NCBI GenBank assembly: GCA_027658995.1
Contig: JAQDQK010000005.1
Span: forward strand, 1 to 64,000
Direction of reading: 5' to 3'
DNA: 64,000 nucleotides
Source of the DNA: Propionibacteriaceae bacterium AM104-82
Lineage (GTDB): Bacteria > Actinomycetota > Actinomycetes > Propionibacteriales > Propionibacteriaceae
In this document: in pieces, positions 47,546-56,646 of the stretch
Numbering within the stretch: the stretch's first letter is position 1
How the letters are laid out: every line of letters starts with the position of its first letter
Notes under the pieces: model-generated
Seen by the model: only the letters and a program-made list of their open reading frames with translations
Told to the model about the DNA's origin: nothing
Databases searched by the model: none
Position numbers and translations under genes: made by a program

Positions 47546-49951
47546 TCAGTCGACGGCCAGAGCCTCCGTCGGGGTCGCGTTCGCCGCCCTGCGCCCCGGC
47601 AGGATCGACGCGAGGATCGCCGCCAGGAGGCACACCCCGATCAAGCCGACGGTGTAGAGCCAGTCGAGGGAGAACTTCAGCGCGATGTTGTCCGACGGGA
47701 TCATCCTCAGCGTGCTGTCCACGCCCAACCAGCCGAAGAACATGCCGGCCGCCAGGCCGATCACGGTGCCGATCGCCACCAGCGCCACCGCCTCGATCAG
47801 CAGCATCACCCGCAGGCTTGCCCGCTGCATGCCCAACGCCCGCAGCAGCGCCGACTCCCGTTGCCGCTCAAGCACCGAGAGACCCAGCGTGTTCCCGACG
47901 CCGACCAGCGCGATCAACACCGCGACGCCGAGCAGCGCCGTCATGGCGATCAGGAGCACGCCGAGGATCTGGCCGAGCATGCCCGCGAACACCGCGCCGC
48001 TACCGTCGGTCTGGGCGTCCGGGTAGTCGCCCAGGATCGTCAGCACGGAGTTCAGCGTCCCCGTCGAACTGCGGTCGTGGAACTGGACCCAGAGCCCCGT
48101 TGTGGCCGGCTCCGCGGAGATCTTGGCGTACGTCGCAGGAGAGACCATGGCCTGTCCGTAGCTCACGTCCTCGCTCGTCTTGACCGTCAACGTGAGCGCG
48201 CCACCAGAGGAGGGGACCTCGATGCTGCCTGAGTCGACCATCCCGAAGGGCGACACCACGACGGTTCCGTCGGCGGGCGTCTGCGACTTGGGCGCCTTCA
48301 GCCCGAGCCCCTCGAACGCGACGACGGGGGCGAAGAAGTCCAGCGCCTCCGGGCCGACCTCGATCCGCTTCGATTCAACCTCCGTCACATTCGAGACGCC
48401 CTCGACGGCATCGATCTTCCCGACCAGGTCCGCGGGAACCGAACCCTGGACCGGGAATCCGACGGCGACGTCGACGGGGTAGCGCTCGTTGATGTAGGCC
48501 ATGCCCGAGGAGCGCGCGGTGGCCAGCGCGACCTGGAGCGTCACGATCAACCCGACCGCGAGCATCAGAGCGGTGGCAGTCGACGCGGCGCGACGCGGGT
48601 TGCGCGCGGCGTTGGTCAGCGCGAGCCTGGCGGTGGGTCCGGCGGAGCCGAAAAGTCGCGCGCAGAGCCGCAACAAGGGCGCGATGTACAGCGGCGCGGC
48701 CACCAGGACGGCAAGCGTCAGCGTCACTCCCGCCAGGATGGCCCACAGCAGCGCCAGCCCGGAGTCGAGGCGACTGGCCACGATGAAGACGATCCCCGCG
48801 ACCGCGGCCAGGACGCAGACGATGACCCGCGCGATGCTCGCCCTTCGGGCCTCCGCGGCCGTCGGCACGACCTGGAGGGCCTCGAGCGGCTTGACGCCCG
48901 CGGCGCGCAGCGACGGTGCAACCGCCGCGACGACGGTGGCGATCACGCCGGCCGCCCAGGCCAGCAGCAGTTCGACCGGCTCCACGGTGATCCCGAAGAA
49001 GTTGGAACCCGTCACCGCGCCACCGATCCAGGCGACCAGGAAGCCGATCCCCACGCCGATCAGCGAGCCGACGGTGCCGAGCAGGAAGGACTCGGCGAGC
49101 AACCGCCGGGTGACCTGGCCGGGCGTCGCACCGATGGCGCGCAGCAGCGCCAACTGCCTGCGCCGCTGGGTCGCGAGGATCGTGAACGTGTTGGCGATGG
49201 TGATGGCGCCGACGAGCAGCGCGATGGCGCCGAACCCGTAGAGCAGGTTCTTGAACACGTCGAAGCCGTCGGTGACCTCCATCAGCGACGCCTCCCGCAC
49301 GTCGGATGCCGGTTCGACCTTCGTCACATCGGCGACGCCCTTGAGCGCCGTCGCGACCGCTGCCTCGTCCGCGCCGGGGGCGAGCTTGACCGCGATCTGG
49401 GACGCGTAGGTCAGGTCATCGGGGGTGCCGGTGTAGCCGGTCACGCCCCACAACGATGCGGGGTCGTTGGTCTCGCCGACGACGAGGACGTCCTCCGCGC
49501 CCTCGTCGCCGAGGGTGTCGCCGACCCTCGCCTTGAGCGTCTTGAGCGCGTCGGCGGAGAGCGCCACCTCTCCCGGCTTCTCGGGGAGTCGGCCGTCGAC
49601 GATGCGCGACCACCTGAGCGGCTCCGGGGGAAGTTGGTACAGCGAGGCCATCACGGAGGCGTCGCCCTTGCTGAGGATGCGGCCCTGCCCCAACGGCACC
49701 GGGGCTGCCGACTCGACCCCGGACACGCCCGTGGCGGCCTCTGCGGCGGCGGCGGTCTTGCCTTCCGCGGTCGTGACGACGAGGTCGGCCTTGCTGATCG
49801 GCAGCGCGAACAGCCCGCCCATCGCGGTGCGCTGGCTGTTGACGAACACCGAGATCGCGGAGATGAAGCCGACACTGATCGCGATGGCGATCAGGGTGGC
49901 GATGAAGCGGCCCGGGTGGAGCCTCAGCTCACTGAAGGCTTGGCGCCACAT
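47546..49951 (-). CDS. FtsX-like ABC transporter permease
   Basis: 801 residues with the duplicated FtsX/MacB-type permease layout. An N-terminal helix (FIATLIAIAISVGFISAI) precedes a large external domain and three helices near 250-370. A second half repeats this after LALTNAARNPRRAAS and ends with three helices. These proteins export peptides, lipids or antibiotics, or transmit force to wall enzymes; the substrate is not predictable. Its ATG overlaps the ATPase stop by 1 nt (TGATG). Confidence 0.93.
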   Translation of the reverse strand: MWRQAFSELRLHPGRFIATLIAIAISVGFISAISVFVNSQRTAMGGLFALPISKADLVVTTAEGKTAAAAEAATGVSGVESAAPVPLGQGRILSKGDASVMASLYQLPPEPLRWSRIVDGRLPEKPGEVALSADALKTLKARVGDTLGDEGAEDVLVVGETNDPASLWGVTGYTGTPDDLTYASQIAVKLAPGADEAAVATALKGVADVTKVEPASDVREASLMEVTDGFDVFKNLLYGFGAIALLVGAITIANTFTILATQRRRQLALLRAIGATPGQVTRRLLAESFLLGTVGSLIGVGIGFLVAWIGGAVTGSNFFGITVEPVELLLAWAAGVIATVVAAVAPSLRAAGVKPLEALQVVPTAAEARRASIARVIVCVLAAVAGIVFIVASRLDSGLALLWAILAGVTLTLAVLVAAPLYIAPLLRLCARLFGSAGPTARLALTNAARNPRRAASTATALMLAVGLIVTLQVALATARSSGMAYINERYPVDVAVGFPVQGSVPADLVGKIDAVEGVSNVTEVESKRIEVGPEALDFFAPVVAFEGLGLKAPKSQTPADGTVVVSPFGMVDSGSIEVPSSGGALTLTVKTSEDVSYGQAMVSPATYAKISAEPATTGLWVQFHDRSSTGTLNSVLTILGDYPDAQTDGSGAVFAGMLGQILGVLLIAMTALLGVAVLIALVGVGNTLGLSVLERQRESALLRALGMQRASLRVMLLIEAVALVAIGTVIGLAAGMFFGWLGVDSTLRMIPSDNIALKFSLDWLYTVGLIGVCLLAAILASILPGRRAANATPTEALAVD

Positions 49952-50694
49952 CAGGCCACCACCGCTCCCAGCAGGGAGAGCATGGCCTCGGCAGTGGGGT
50001 CGGCGACGTCCTGGACGATGCGTCCGTCGAGGAGCATCAGCGCACGGTCGGCGTAGCCGGCCGCCTTCGGATCGTGGGTGACCATGATGATGGTGCGACC
50101 CTGGTCCCGCGCGCAGGACTGCAGGTATTCAAGCAGCGCGGTTCCGGTGCGCTGGTCGAGGGCGCCGGTCGGTTCGTCGGCGAAGATCACCTCGGGCTGG
50201 GTGACGAGCGCCCGGGCGATGGCGACGCGCTGCTGCTGGCCGCCGGAGAGTTGGCTCGGGCGGTGCGTGAGGCGGTCTCCGATGCCGAGCGAACCGACGA
50301 CCTGCTGGAGCAGTTGCCTGTCGACCTTCCTGCCCGCGAGTTCGAGGGGCAGCACGATGTTCTGCTCCGCCGTCAGGGTCGGGAGCAGGTTGAACGACTG
50401 GAAGACGAAGCCGATCTTGTCGCGCCGAACCCTGGTGACGGTCTTCTCCGGCAGCAGCGCGATGTTGTCGGTCCCGATGAAGACGCCGCCGCTGGTCGGC
50501 CGGTCGAGGCCCGCCATGCAGTGCATCAGCGTCGACTTGCCCGAACCGGAGGGCCCCATGATGGCGGTGAAACTGCCGCGTTCGATGGCCACCGACACGT
50601 CGTCCACCGCAATCACCGGCGTCTCGCCAGTGGTGTAGACCTTGGTCAGATGGTCCGTTCCGCAGGCAGGCACCTGGTTCGGGTTGTTGGTCAT
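49951..50694 (-). CDS. ABC transporter ATP-binding protein, LolD/MacB type
   Basis: 247 residues. Walker A IMGPSGSGKSTLMH, Q-loop VFQSFNLLPTLTAEQNI, signature QLSGGQQQRVAIARAL, Walker B VIFADEPTGALD and H-loop IIMVTHDP are all intact. It powers the overlapping FtsX-like permease. Start ATG with CAGGAAGGACGAGC upstream; an upstream ATG was rejected. Confidence 0.96.
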   Translation of the reverse strand: MTNNPNQVPACGTDHLTKVYTTGETPVIAVDDVSVAIERGSFTAIMGPSGSGKSTLMHCMAGLDRPTSGGVFIGTDNIALLPEKTVTRVRRDKIGFVFQSFNLLPTLTAEQNIVLPLELAGRKVDRQLLQQVVGSLGIGDRLTHRPSQLSGGQQQRVAIARALVTQPEVIFADEPTGALDQRTGTALLEYLQSCARDQGRTIIMVTHDPKAAGYADRALMLLDGRIVQDVADPTAEAMLSLLGAVVA

Positions 50695-50846
50695 GCTCGT
50701 CCTTCCTGACGCTCGTTCCTCGAACCTAATCGGCGCCTCGCCCATGGCGGATCGGCTCGTCGTCATCGTTGTCGGGCTGCACATGAGACTCCGGTCCGAG
50801 CGCCCATTGGACTTGAGAGGGGTGAGGCCCCCTAGGATCGGGCACC

Positions 50847-52049
50847 ATGCAGCGACGAACCGTCACCCTCCTCGGGCCAGCCTTCGTCGCCGCCCTCGCC
50901 TACGTCGACCCGGGCAACGTCGCCGCGAATCTGAGCGCGGGCGCCGAGTACGGCTACCTGCTGGTGTGGGCGCTGGTGCTCGCCTGCCTGATGGCGATGC
51001 TGGTGCAGTATCTGTCTGCCAAGCTCGGCGTGGTGACGGGACAGTCGCTGAGCGCCCTGATCCGGGACTTCCTCGACTCGCGTCGGCACCGGGGCGTGTG
51101 GCGGGTGCTGTATGCGGCGCAGGCCGTCGCGGTGGCGATCGCGACCGACCTGGCCGAGGTCGTCGGCGGCGCGATCGCGCTGAACGTGCTGTTCGGGCTG
51201 CCGCTGTGGCTCGGCGCGGTCATCGTGGGCGGCGTGGCCATAGCGTCGCTGCACTGGATGCGGGCGCGCGGCGAGCACTTCTTCGAGATCCTGATGGCCG
51301 CCGTCCTCGCCGTGATCGCGATCGGCTTCCTCGCCACCTTGTTCTGGCTGCCGCCCGACCCCGTCGACGTGCTCGGCGGCATGCTTCCGAGGTTCACCGA
51401 CGCCGGATCGGTGCAGTTGGCCGCCGCAATGCTCGGCGCCACCGTGATGCCGCACGCGATCTACCTGCACTCCGAACTGGCCAAGCTCCGTCACAACGAC
51501 TCGGGCGAGAGCGTCGAGCGACTGCTGAAGGTGCAGCGCATCGACGTCGCGGTCGCGCTGACCATCGCCGCCGCCGTCAACGTGTCGATGCTGCTGTTCG
51601 CCGCGGCGGGACTGCGCGGCGCCGCGATCGACTCGATCGAGGGCGCCTACGCACAGATCGACCAACTGGTCGGCGCCCTCCCCGCGACGGTGTTCGCGAT
51701 CGGCCTGCTGGTCTCGGGGCTCGGCTCGGCCATCGTCGGGACCGACGCGGGCGCAGGCATGGTGCGCGACTTCGTCTCCCCGAAGATCACCCCGACGGTG
51801 CGTCGCCTGATCACGCTGGTGCCCGCCGTCGCGGTGCTCGTCGCGGGGCTGCACCCGACGCAGGCGCTTGTCCAGTCGCAGTTGGTGCTGAGCTTCGGCA
51901 TCGCCTTCGCGCTGATCCCGCTGGTGCTGCTGACGTCCAGTCGTGGCGTGATGGGCGAGCACCGCAGCAACCGCCTCGTCTCCGGCGTCGCCTGGGTCGT
52001 CGTCGCCTCGGTGATCGCCCTGAACATCGCCGTCCTCGCCACCGCCTGA
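50847..52049 (+). CDS. mntH: Nramp divalent metal:proton symporter
   Basis: 400 residues, eleven hydrophobic helices. The metal site is formed by AYVDPGNVAANLSAG (DPGN of TM1) and the TM6 motif GATVMPHAIYLHSE. Manganese or iron uptake is expected, which suits an organism whose predicted NrdB uses Mn/Fe, though the genes are not adjacent. TAGGAT at 50833-50838 lies 8 nt before the ATG, which suggests leaderless translation. Confidence 0.94.
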   Translation: MQRRTVTLLGPAFVAALAYVDPGNVAANLSAGAEYGYLLVWALVLACLMAMLVQYLSAKLGVVTGQSLSALIRDFLDSRRHRGVWRVLYAAQAVAVAIATDLAEVVGGAIALNVLFGLPLWLGAVIVGGVAIASLHWMRARGEHFFEILMAAVLAVIAIGFLATLFWLPPDPVDVLGGMLPRFTDAGSVQLAAAMLGATVMPHAIYLHSELAKLRHNDSGESVERLLKVQRIDVAVALTIAAAVNVSMLLFAAAGLRGAAIDSIEGAYAQIDQLVGALPATVFAIGLLVSGLGSAIVGTDAGAGMVRDFVSPKITPTVRRLITLVPAVAVLVAGLHPTQALVQSQLVLSFGIAFALIPLVLLTSSRGVMGEHRSNRLVSGVAWVVVASVIALNIAVLATA

Positions 52050-52083
52050 CCCCTTCGGCCCTGCCCTGGGTCGGGTCCCGCGT

Positions 52084-52163
52084 TTGAGCATGTTTGGTTG
52101 CTCGTTCGCAAAAACGCCCCATTTGAACGTTCAGATCGACAACGAGTTACCAAACATGCTCAA
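52084..52163. repeat. 80-bp hairpin element, copy 3
   Basis: Arms identical to the copy at 15641. The loop shares AACGTTCAGATCG with the copy at 5059. It begins 35 nt after the mntH stop and precedes the next gene on the same strand. Confidence 0.92.
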
Positions 52164-52279
52164 CGCATCACCCGCGCCACGCCCGCCTTGGATCCCATGT
52201 CGAGCCGGGGCGCCCGTCAAGGCTTGGCCCGCGAGGGGCGCGATGTGCCACGATGGTGCGACAAGGGCTGGAGGACAAC

Positions 52280-52531
52280 ATGGCGCGACCTGACGACGAC
52301 CGCGAGCTGTGGGGCCACTGGATCGACCGGGCGACCGACGAGCTGGGCCTCTCCCCCGACGAAGTCCCCGTCGACGATCTGCTCCGCCTCACGGCCGTGA
52401 TCGCGCACGGCGTCGACCGTCCGATGGCTCCCGTGTCTGCCTTCCTCGTCGGCCTCGCGATGGGCCGCGGCGCCGACCGCGAAGAGGTCCTGGAAAAGCT
52501 GACCGGGCTGGCCCAGGAGTTCGCCCCCTGA
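52280..52531 (+). CDS. DUF6457-like small protein
   Basis: 83 residues, all helical. LWGHWIDRATDELGLSPDEV, LLRLTAVIAHGVDRPMAPVSA and FLVGLAMGRG fit the DUF6457 pattern, with its conserved AHxxxRPxAPVSxFLxG core. The function is unknown. Start ATG with GGAGGACAAC upstream. It converges with prs, 21 nt apart. Confidence 0.78.
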   Translation: MARPDDDRELWGHWIDRATDELGLSPDEVPVDDLLRLTAVIAHGVDRPMAPVSAFLVGLAMGRGADREEVLEKLTGLAQEFAP

Positions 52532-52552
52532 ACCAGCCCGGCAACGGTTATC

Positions 52553-53527
52553 TCAGGCCTGCCCGCCGAAGAGCGAGGTGACCGAGCCGTCGAGGAAGAC
52601 GGCGTTGATGGCCTTGGCGATCAACGGGGCGATCGACAGCACCGTGAGGTTGTTGATCTCCTGCTCGGGGCGAATCGGCAGCGTGTTGGTGACGATGATC
52701 TCCTCCATGCCGCTGGCGTTGAGCCGCTCGGCGGCCGGCCCGGAGAAGACGGCGTGCGTTGCCGCGGCGATGACCCGCTTGGCGCCCCGCTCGCGCAGCG
52801 CGTGCGCGGCCTCAGTGATGGTCCCCGCGGTGTCGATCATGTCGTCGACCAGCAGGCACGTCTTGCCCGCCACATCGCCGACGACCTCGTGCACGGCGAC
52901 CGTGTTGGCCTTGTTCGGGTCGCGACGCTTGTGAATGATGGCAAGCGGGCAGCCGAGCTTGTCGGTCCACATGTCGGCGAGGCGCACACGTCCGGCGTCG
53001 GGCGAGACGATGCACATCTCGGTGGGGTCGTACTTGTCGGCGACGTAGTCCGCGAGCACCGGGAGCCCCCACAGGTGGTCGACGGGGCCGTCGAAGAAGC
53101 CCTGGATCTGCGCGGCGTGCAGGTCGACCGACATGATCCGGTCCGCACCCGCAGCCTTGTACAGGTCCGCGACCAGGCGCGCCGAGATGGGCTCGCGCCC
53201 GAGGTGCTTCTTGTCCTGGCGCGCGTACGGGTAGAACGGTGCGACCACCGTGATGCGCTTGGCGGAGGCGCGCTTGAGCGCGTCCACCATGATGAGCTGC
53301 TCCATGATCCACTCGTTGACGGGCGCGGTGTGCGACTGGATGACGAAGGCGTCACAGCCACGCACCGACTCCTCGAAGCGGACGTAGATCTCCGAGTTGG
53401 CGTACGTCAGGGCCCGGGTTGGGACCAGTTCCTGCCCCATGAGCGACGACACCTCCTGGGCGAGCTCGGGGTAGGCGCGCCCACTGAAAAGCATCAGGTG
53501 CTTGTCGTTCTTGGCGATCTGGGTCAT
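52553..53527 (-). CDS. prs: ribose-phosphate pyrophosphokinase
   Basis: 324 residues, full length. It makes PRPP from ribose-5-phosphate and ATP. ATP-binding segments are FYPYARQDKKHLGREPISAR and SVDLHAAQIQGFF, and the PRPP loop is LLVDDMIDTAGTI. No Shine-Dalgarno is obvious at ATG 53527; glmU ends 4 nt upstream, so translation may be coupled. Confidence 0.97.
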   Translation of the reverse strand: MTQIAKNDKHLMLFSGRAYPELAQEVSSLMGQELVPTRALTYANSEIYVRFEESVRGCDAFVIQSHTAPVNEWIMEQLIMVDALKRASAKRITVVAPFYPYARQDKKHLGREPISARLVADLYKAAGADRIMSVDLHAAQIQGFFDGPVDHLWGLPVLADYVADKYDPTEMCIVSPDAGRVRLADMWTDKLGCPLAIIHKRRDPNKANTVAVHEVVGDVAGKTCLLVDDMIDTAGTITEAAHALRERGAKRVIAAATHAVFSGPAAERLNASGMEEIIVTNTLPIRPEQEINNLTVLSIAPLIAKAINAVFLDGSVTSLFGGQA

Positions 53528-53531
53528 CTGG

Positions 53532-55007
53532 TCAGGCCTTCTTCTTTCGGGACTCGAGAACTGCTGGATGAATCGACCCGTCCGCCTCGGCCGCGGCGGC
53601 GGCCTGCTTGGATTCGGGGCGACGATCGTTGACCCATCCCTCGACGTTTCGCTGTCGACCGCGCGCGACACCGAGCGCCCCGGCGGGGACGTCGTCGGTG
53701 ATGGCGGATCCGGCGGCGACGAGCGCGCCGGGGCCGATGTCGACAGGTGCGACGAGGACGGAGTTGGAGCCCACGAAGGCGTTCTTGCCGACGTGTGAGG
53801 TGGACTTGTTGATGCCGTCGTAGTTGGCGAAGATCGTGCCCGCGCCGATGTTGGCGCCGTCGTCGACGACCGCGTCGCCGCAGTAGGCCAGGTGCGGCAC
53901 CTTGGCGCCGTCGCCGATCTGGGCATTCTTCGTCTCGACGAAGGCGCCGATCTTTCCGCCGACACCCAGGATGGTGCCGGGGCGCAGGTAGGAGAAGGGG
54001 CCGACGGTGGCGTTCTCGCCGATCACGGCGAAGGAGCCGTGGGTGCGGACGACCTCGGCGCCGGGGCCGACCTCGACGTCCATCAGGGTGGTGTCGGGGC
54101 CGATGGTGGCACCCTCGCTGATGGTGGTGGCGCCCTGCAGGATGACGCCGGGCAGCAGCGTGACGTCCTGCGCGAGGTCGACGTCCACATCGATCCAGAC
54201 GGTGGTCGGGTCGACCATGGTGACGCCCTTGAGCATCCACGCGTCGCGGATGCGGCGGTTCATCTCCGCGTTCATCCTGGCGAGCTGGATGCGGTCGTTG
54301 ACGCCCTCGGTCTGCCAGACGTCGTCGATGATGTGGGCGCCGACGCGCTGCGAGCGCTGCGCGGCGAAGTGGACGACGTCGGTCAGGTACTGCTCGCCCT
54401 GTGCGTTGTCTGTGGTGAGCGCGCCGAGCCCCTCGCGCAGCGTCGCCGCGTCGAAGACGTAGATGCCGGAGTTGATCTCATCGATCCCGCGCTGCGCCTC
54501 CGAGGCGTCCTTGTGTTCGACGATGCCGGTGACGGAGTCGCCGTCGCGGACGATGCGGCCGTAGCCGGTCGGGTCGTCGACGATCGCGGTCAGGACGGTG
54601 ACCGCGTTGCCGTTGCCGCGGTGCACGGCCACGAGTTGACGCAGCGTGTCGCCGGTGAGCATCGGCACGTCGGCGTATGTGACGACGACCTCGCCCTGCA
54701 GGTCGCCGAGGCCGCTGAGGCCGCAGGACACCGCGTGCCCGGTGCCGAGCTGCTGGTCCTGGACGGCGGTGGTGACGGCGGCGGAGAGCTGCTCGAGTTG
54801 GGCCTCGACCTGTTCGCGCTGGTGCCCGACGACGACCACCAGGTGTTCGGGGTCGAGCGCGGCGGCGGCCGAGACGGCGAAGCTCAGCATCGGCTTGCCC
54901 GCCACTTCGTGGAGGAGTTTGGACTTCGAGGACTTCATGCGGGTCCCGCCTCCGGCGGCGAGAACCACAACGGCTGCGACTGGCGCGAGCTCGCTGTCGG
55001 TGGACAC
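53532..55007 (-). CDS. glmU: bifunctional UDP-GlcNAc pyrophosphorylase / GlcN-1-P acetyltransferase
   Basis: 491 residues. The N-terminal uridyltransferase has VVLAAGGGTRMKSSKSKLLH. The C-terminal left-handed beta-helix has hexapeptide repeats and the acetyltransferase segment (YLRPGTILGVGGKIGAFVET and NYDGINKSTSHVGKNAFVGS). A Lys-rich tail ends the protein. The GTG start (55007) has GAAGGAGAAACC upstream. It is the first gene of glmU-prs. Confidence 0.97.
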   Translation of the reverse strand: MSTDSELAPVAAVVVLAAGGGTRMKSSKSKLLHEVAGKPMLSFAVSAAAALDPEHLVVVVGHQREQVEAQLEQLSAAVTTAVQDQQLGTGHAVSCGLSGLGDLQGEVVVTYADVPMLTGDTLRQLVAVHRGNGNAVTVLTAIVDDPTGYGRIVRDGDSVTGIVEHKDASEAQRGIDEINSGIYVFDAATLREGLGALTTDNAQGEQYLTDVVHFAAQRSQRVGAHIIDDVWQTEGVNDRIQLARMNAEMNRRIRDAWMLKGVTMVDPTTVWIDVDVDLAQDVTLLPGVILQGATTISEGATIGPDTTLMDVEVGPGAEVVRTHGSFAVIGENATVGPFSYLRPGTILGVGGKIGAFVETKNAQIGDGAKVPHLAYCGDAVVDDGANIGAGTIFANYDGINKSTSHVGKNAFVGSNSVLVAPVDIGPGALVAAGSAITDDVPAGALGVARGRQRNVEGWVNDRRPESKQAAAAAEADGSIHPAVLESRKKKA

Positions 55008-55154
55008 GGTTTCTCCTTCTGTGGCCGACGGGCGACGTCCCCGGTTGCCTGGCATGCGGGGCGCTGGGCGCTCGGTCTGCCGCGAACCGGAGTCGCTTCG
55101 CATCATACGGCGTTCCGGCTGTTCACGCCGATTTGCCGACAGTCAACGGGCACG

Positions 55155-55742
55155 CTACCCGGCGTCGGTGAGCCCGCCGGAGACGAGCGCCCCGACGATG
55201 GAGGCGATCGTCTCCGCCGGATCGGCCTCGGGATCGAGGCTGATCGTGAGCCTGTCCAGCACGAGACCGTTGACGAGGTGGTGCAGCGCGATCACGGCGT
55301 CGCGGCTACCGGGTAGGCCGCGCTGGGCGTGGAACGACACGTCCGCGTCGAGCCCAGCCCGCAGGAACGGGCCGATCCGATCGGCGAGGGCAGGCGTCCT
55401 GGCGGCCTCGAGCCTCAGTTCAATGAGGGAAAGCGCCAGCGCAGGTCGGGCCAGCAGTCGCTCGACGACGTAGCCGACGTAGGCGGTCAGCGCCTCCCGC
55501 GGGTGGGCGATGGCGGCGAGGTCGTCGAGCCGGTCGTCGTCCGGGGCGAGCAGCACGAACGCCCTCTCGGCAACGCCCTCGAGGAGGGCGGCCCTGGTCG
55601 GGAAGTAGTTTGCGCAGGTGCCGAGCGGGAGCCCCGCGTGCCGGTCGACCCCTCGGTGGGTCAGTTCGCGGCCGCCTCCGGATCCGAGTAGGTCGATGGC
55701 GGCATCGGCCACCTGTCCGCGGCGTCGTGGGTTCGCAACCAT
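55155..55742 (-). CDS. TetR-family transcriptional regulator
   Basis: 195 residues. N-terminal HTH: QVADAAIDLLGSGGGRELTH, RGVDRHAGLPLGTCANYFPT, RAALLEGVAERAF. The C-terminal ligand domain is generic. TAGGCT (minus, 55750-55755) lies 7 nt before the ATG, so it is probably leaderless. It is divergent from the reductase gene with a shared 75-bp control region, so it likely regulates itself and that gene. A TetR gene beside glmU also occurs in mycobacteria. Confidence 0.9.
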   Translation of the reverse strand: MVANPRRRGQVADAAIDLLGSGGGRELTHRGVDRHAGLPLGTCANYFPTRAALLEGVAERAFVLLAPDDDRLDDLAAIAHPREALTAYVGYVVERLLARPALALSLIELRLEAARTPALADRIGPFLRAGLDADVSFHAQRGLPGSRDAVIALHHLVNGLVLDRLTISLDPEADPAETIASIVGALVSGGLTDAG

Positions 55743-55767
55743 GTCGCCAAGCCTAAACCCAACCACC

Positions 55768-55801
55768 ACAGGTGTTGTACATTCATAACCAGCACATCTG
55801 T
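55768..55801. promoter_or_regulatory. candidate TetR operator
   Basis: Inverted repeat ACAGGTGT (55768-55775) and ACATCTGT (55794-55801), 18 nt apart, lying between the divergent TetR and reductase genes. One mismatch between the half-sites. Confidence 0.5.
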
Positions 55802-55817
55802 AGTGATTGGAGCTCGT

Positions 55818-56375
55818 ATGCGTCACCTCGTCTACTACGCGGCCGTCTCGGCGGACGGATTCATCGCCGACGCCTCGGGCGACCCCTCGTCGATCCCCAC
55901 GCACCCCGACACGTTGGCCGCCCTGTTCGGCCTCTATCCCGAGACCTGCCCGGTTCAGGCGCGCGCCGCGCTGGGCGTCACCGGACCCAACCGACGCTTC
56001 GACACCGTCGTGATGGGGTATCGCACCTACGCGCCAGCCGCCGAAATCGGGCTGCCCGGCGGCGCGTACCCGCACCTCCGCCAGGTCGTCGCGACCCACC
56101 GCGACCTCCCCTCCCCCATCGAGACGGTGAGCGGCGACGTCCGCGCGGCGGTTGCGCGGTTGAAGGAGGAACCCGGTGCGGACATCTGGCTCTGCGGCGG
56201 CGCGGACCTGGCGGGCCAACTCCCCGATGAGATCGACGAGTTCCAGTTCAAGGTGAACCCGGTCCTGCTGGGCGAGGGCATCAGCCCGGTCGGCGGCGGG
56301 ATGGTGCAAGAGCTGACGCTCACGTCGACGCGGTTGCTTCCGGCAGGCGTGGTGCTCAACACCTACCGGCGGTGA
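55818..56375 (+). CDS. dihydrofolate-reductase-like (RibD C-terminal) family protein
   Basis: 185 residues. The fold is recognisable from LVYYAAVSADGFIADASGD, VVMGYRTYAPA and the nucleotide loop IWLCGGADLAGQL, followed by KVNPVLLGEGISPVGG. It is probably an NAD(P)H-dependent reductase, but the substrate is unknown. Start ATG with GGAGCTCGT upstream. Regulated, by context, by the divergent TetR protein. Confidence 0.88.
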   Translation: MRHLVYYAAVSADGFIADASGDPSSIPTHPDTLAALFGLYPETCPVQARAALGVTGPNRRFDTVVMGYRTYAPAAEIGLPGGAYPHLRQVVATHRDLPSPIETVSGDVRAAVARLKEEPGADIWLCGGADLAGQLPDEIDEFQFKVNPVLLGEGISPVGGGMVQELTLTSTRLLPAGVVLNTYRR

Positions 56376-56412
56376 TGTGGATGCGGATCGCCCGACGCTG
56401 AGCGCGCTCGGG

Positions 56413-56494
56413 TGGTGGCTCCCCGGGTAGGAGTCGAACCTACTTCGCTAATCCTGATTCAAAGTCAGGCGGGCCCTGCCGAAAGACCAACCGG
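56413..56494 (-). tRNA. tRNA-Gln(UUG)-like, atypical
   Basis: The minus strand folds as TCCCCGG/CCGGGGA acceptor, GGTC/GGCC D-stem, CCTGA/TCAGG anticodon stem with loop CTTTGAA (anticodon UUG), and GTAGG-TTCGACT-CCTAC T-arm. U1-A72 and G73 fit tRNA-Gln identity, and CCA is encoded (56413-56415). The variable region is about 9 nt (ATTAGCGAA) and the D-loop lacks the usual A14, so the structure is odd. Confidence 0.7.
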
Positions 56495-56646
56495 GGATCT
56501 GGCCCACTGGGCCAGCCATGAGTCTATCGTCAGGGCTGAGGCAGGGGCCAACTGCGCGAAGGGCGGTTTTCCACAGCCGGTTCGAGCGGTGGGAAATCGG
56601 CGTCCCCACCGTCCAAGTATGAGGGCACACGATGAGAGGAATCGGC

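Noticed and set aside
47273..48232. A plus-strand frame that reads the 54-bp tandem repeat as an 18-residue repeat protein
   Set aside because: It continues antisense through the FtsX-like permease gene and has no ribosome binding site; the repeat period of 54 simply preserves the frame.
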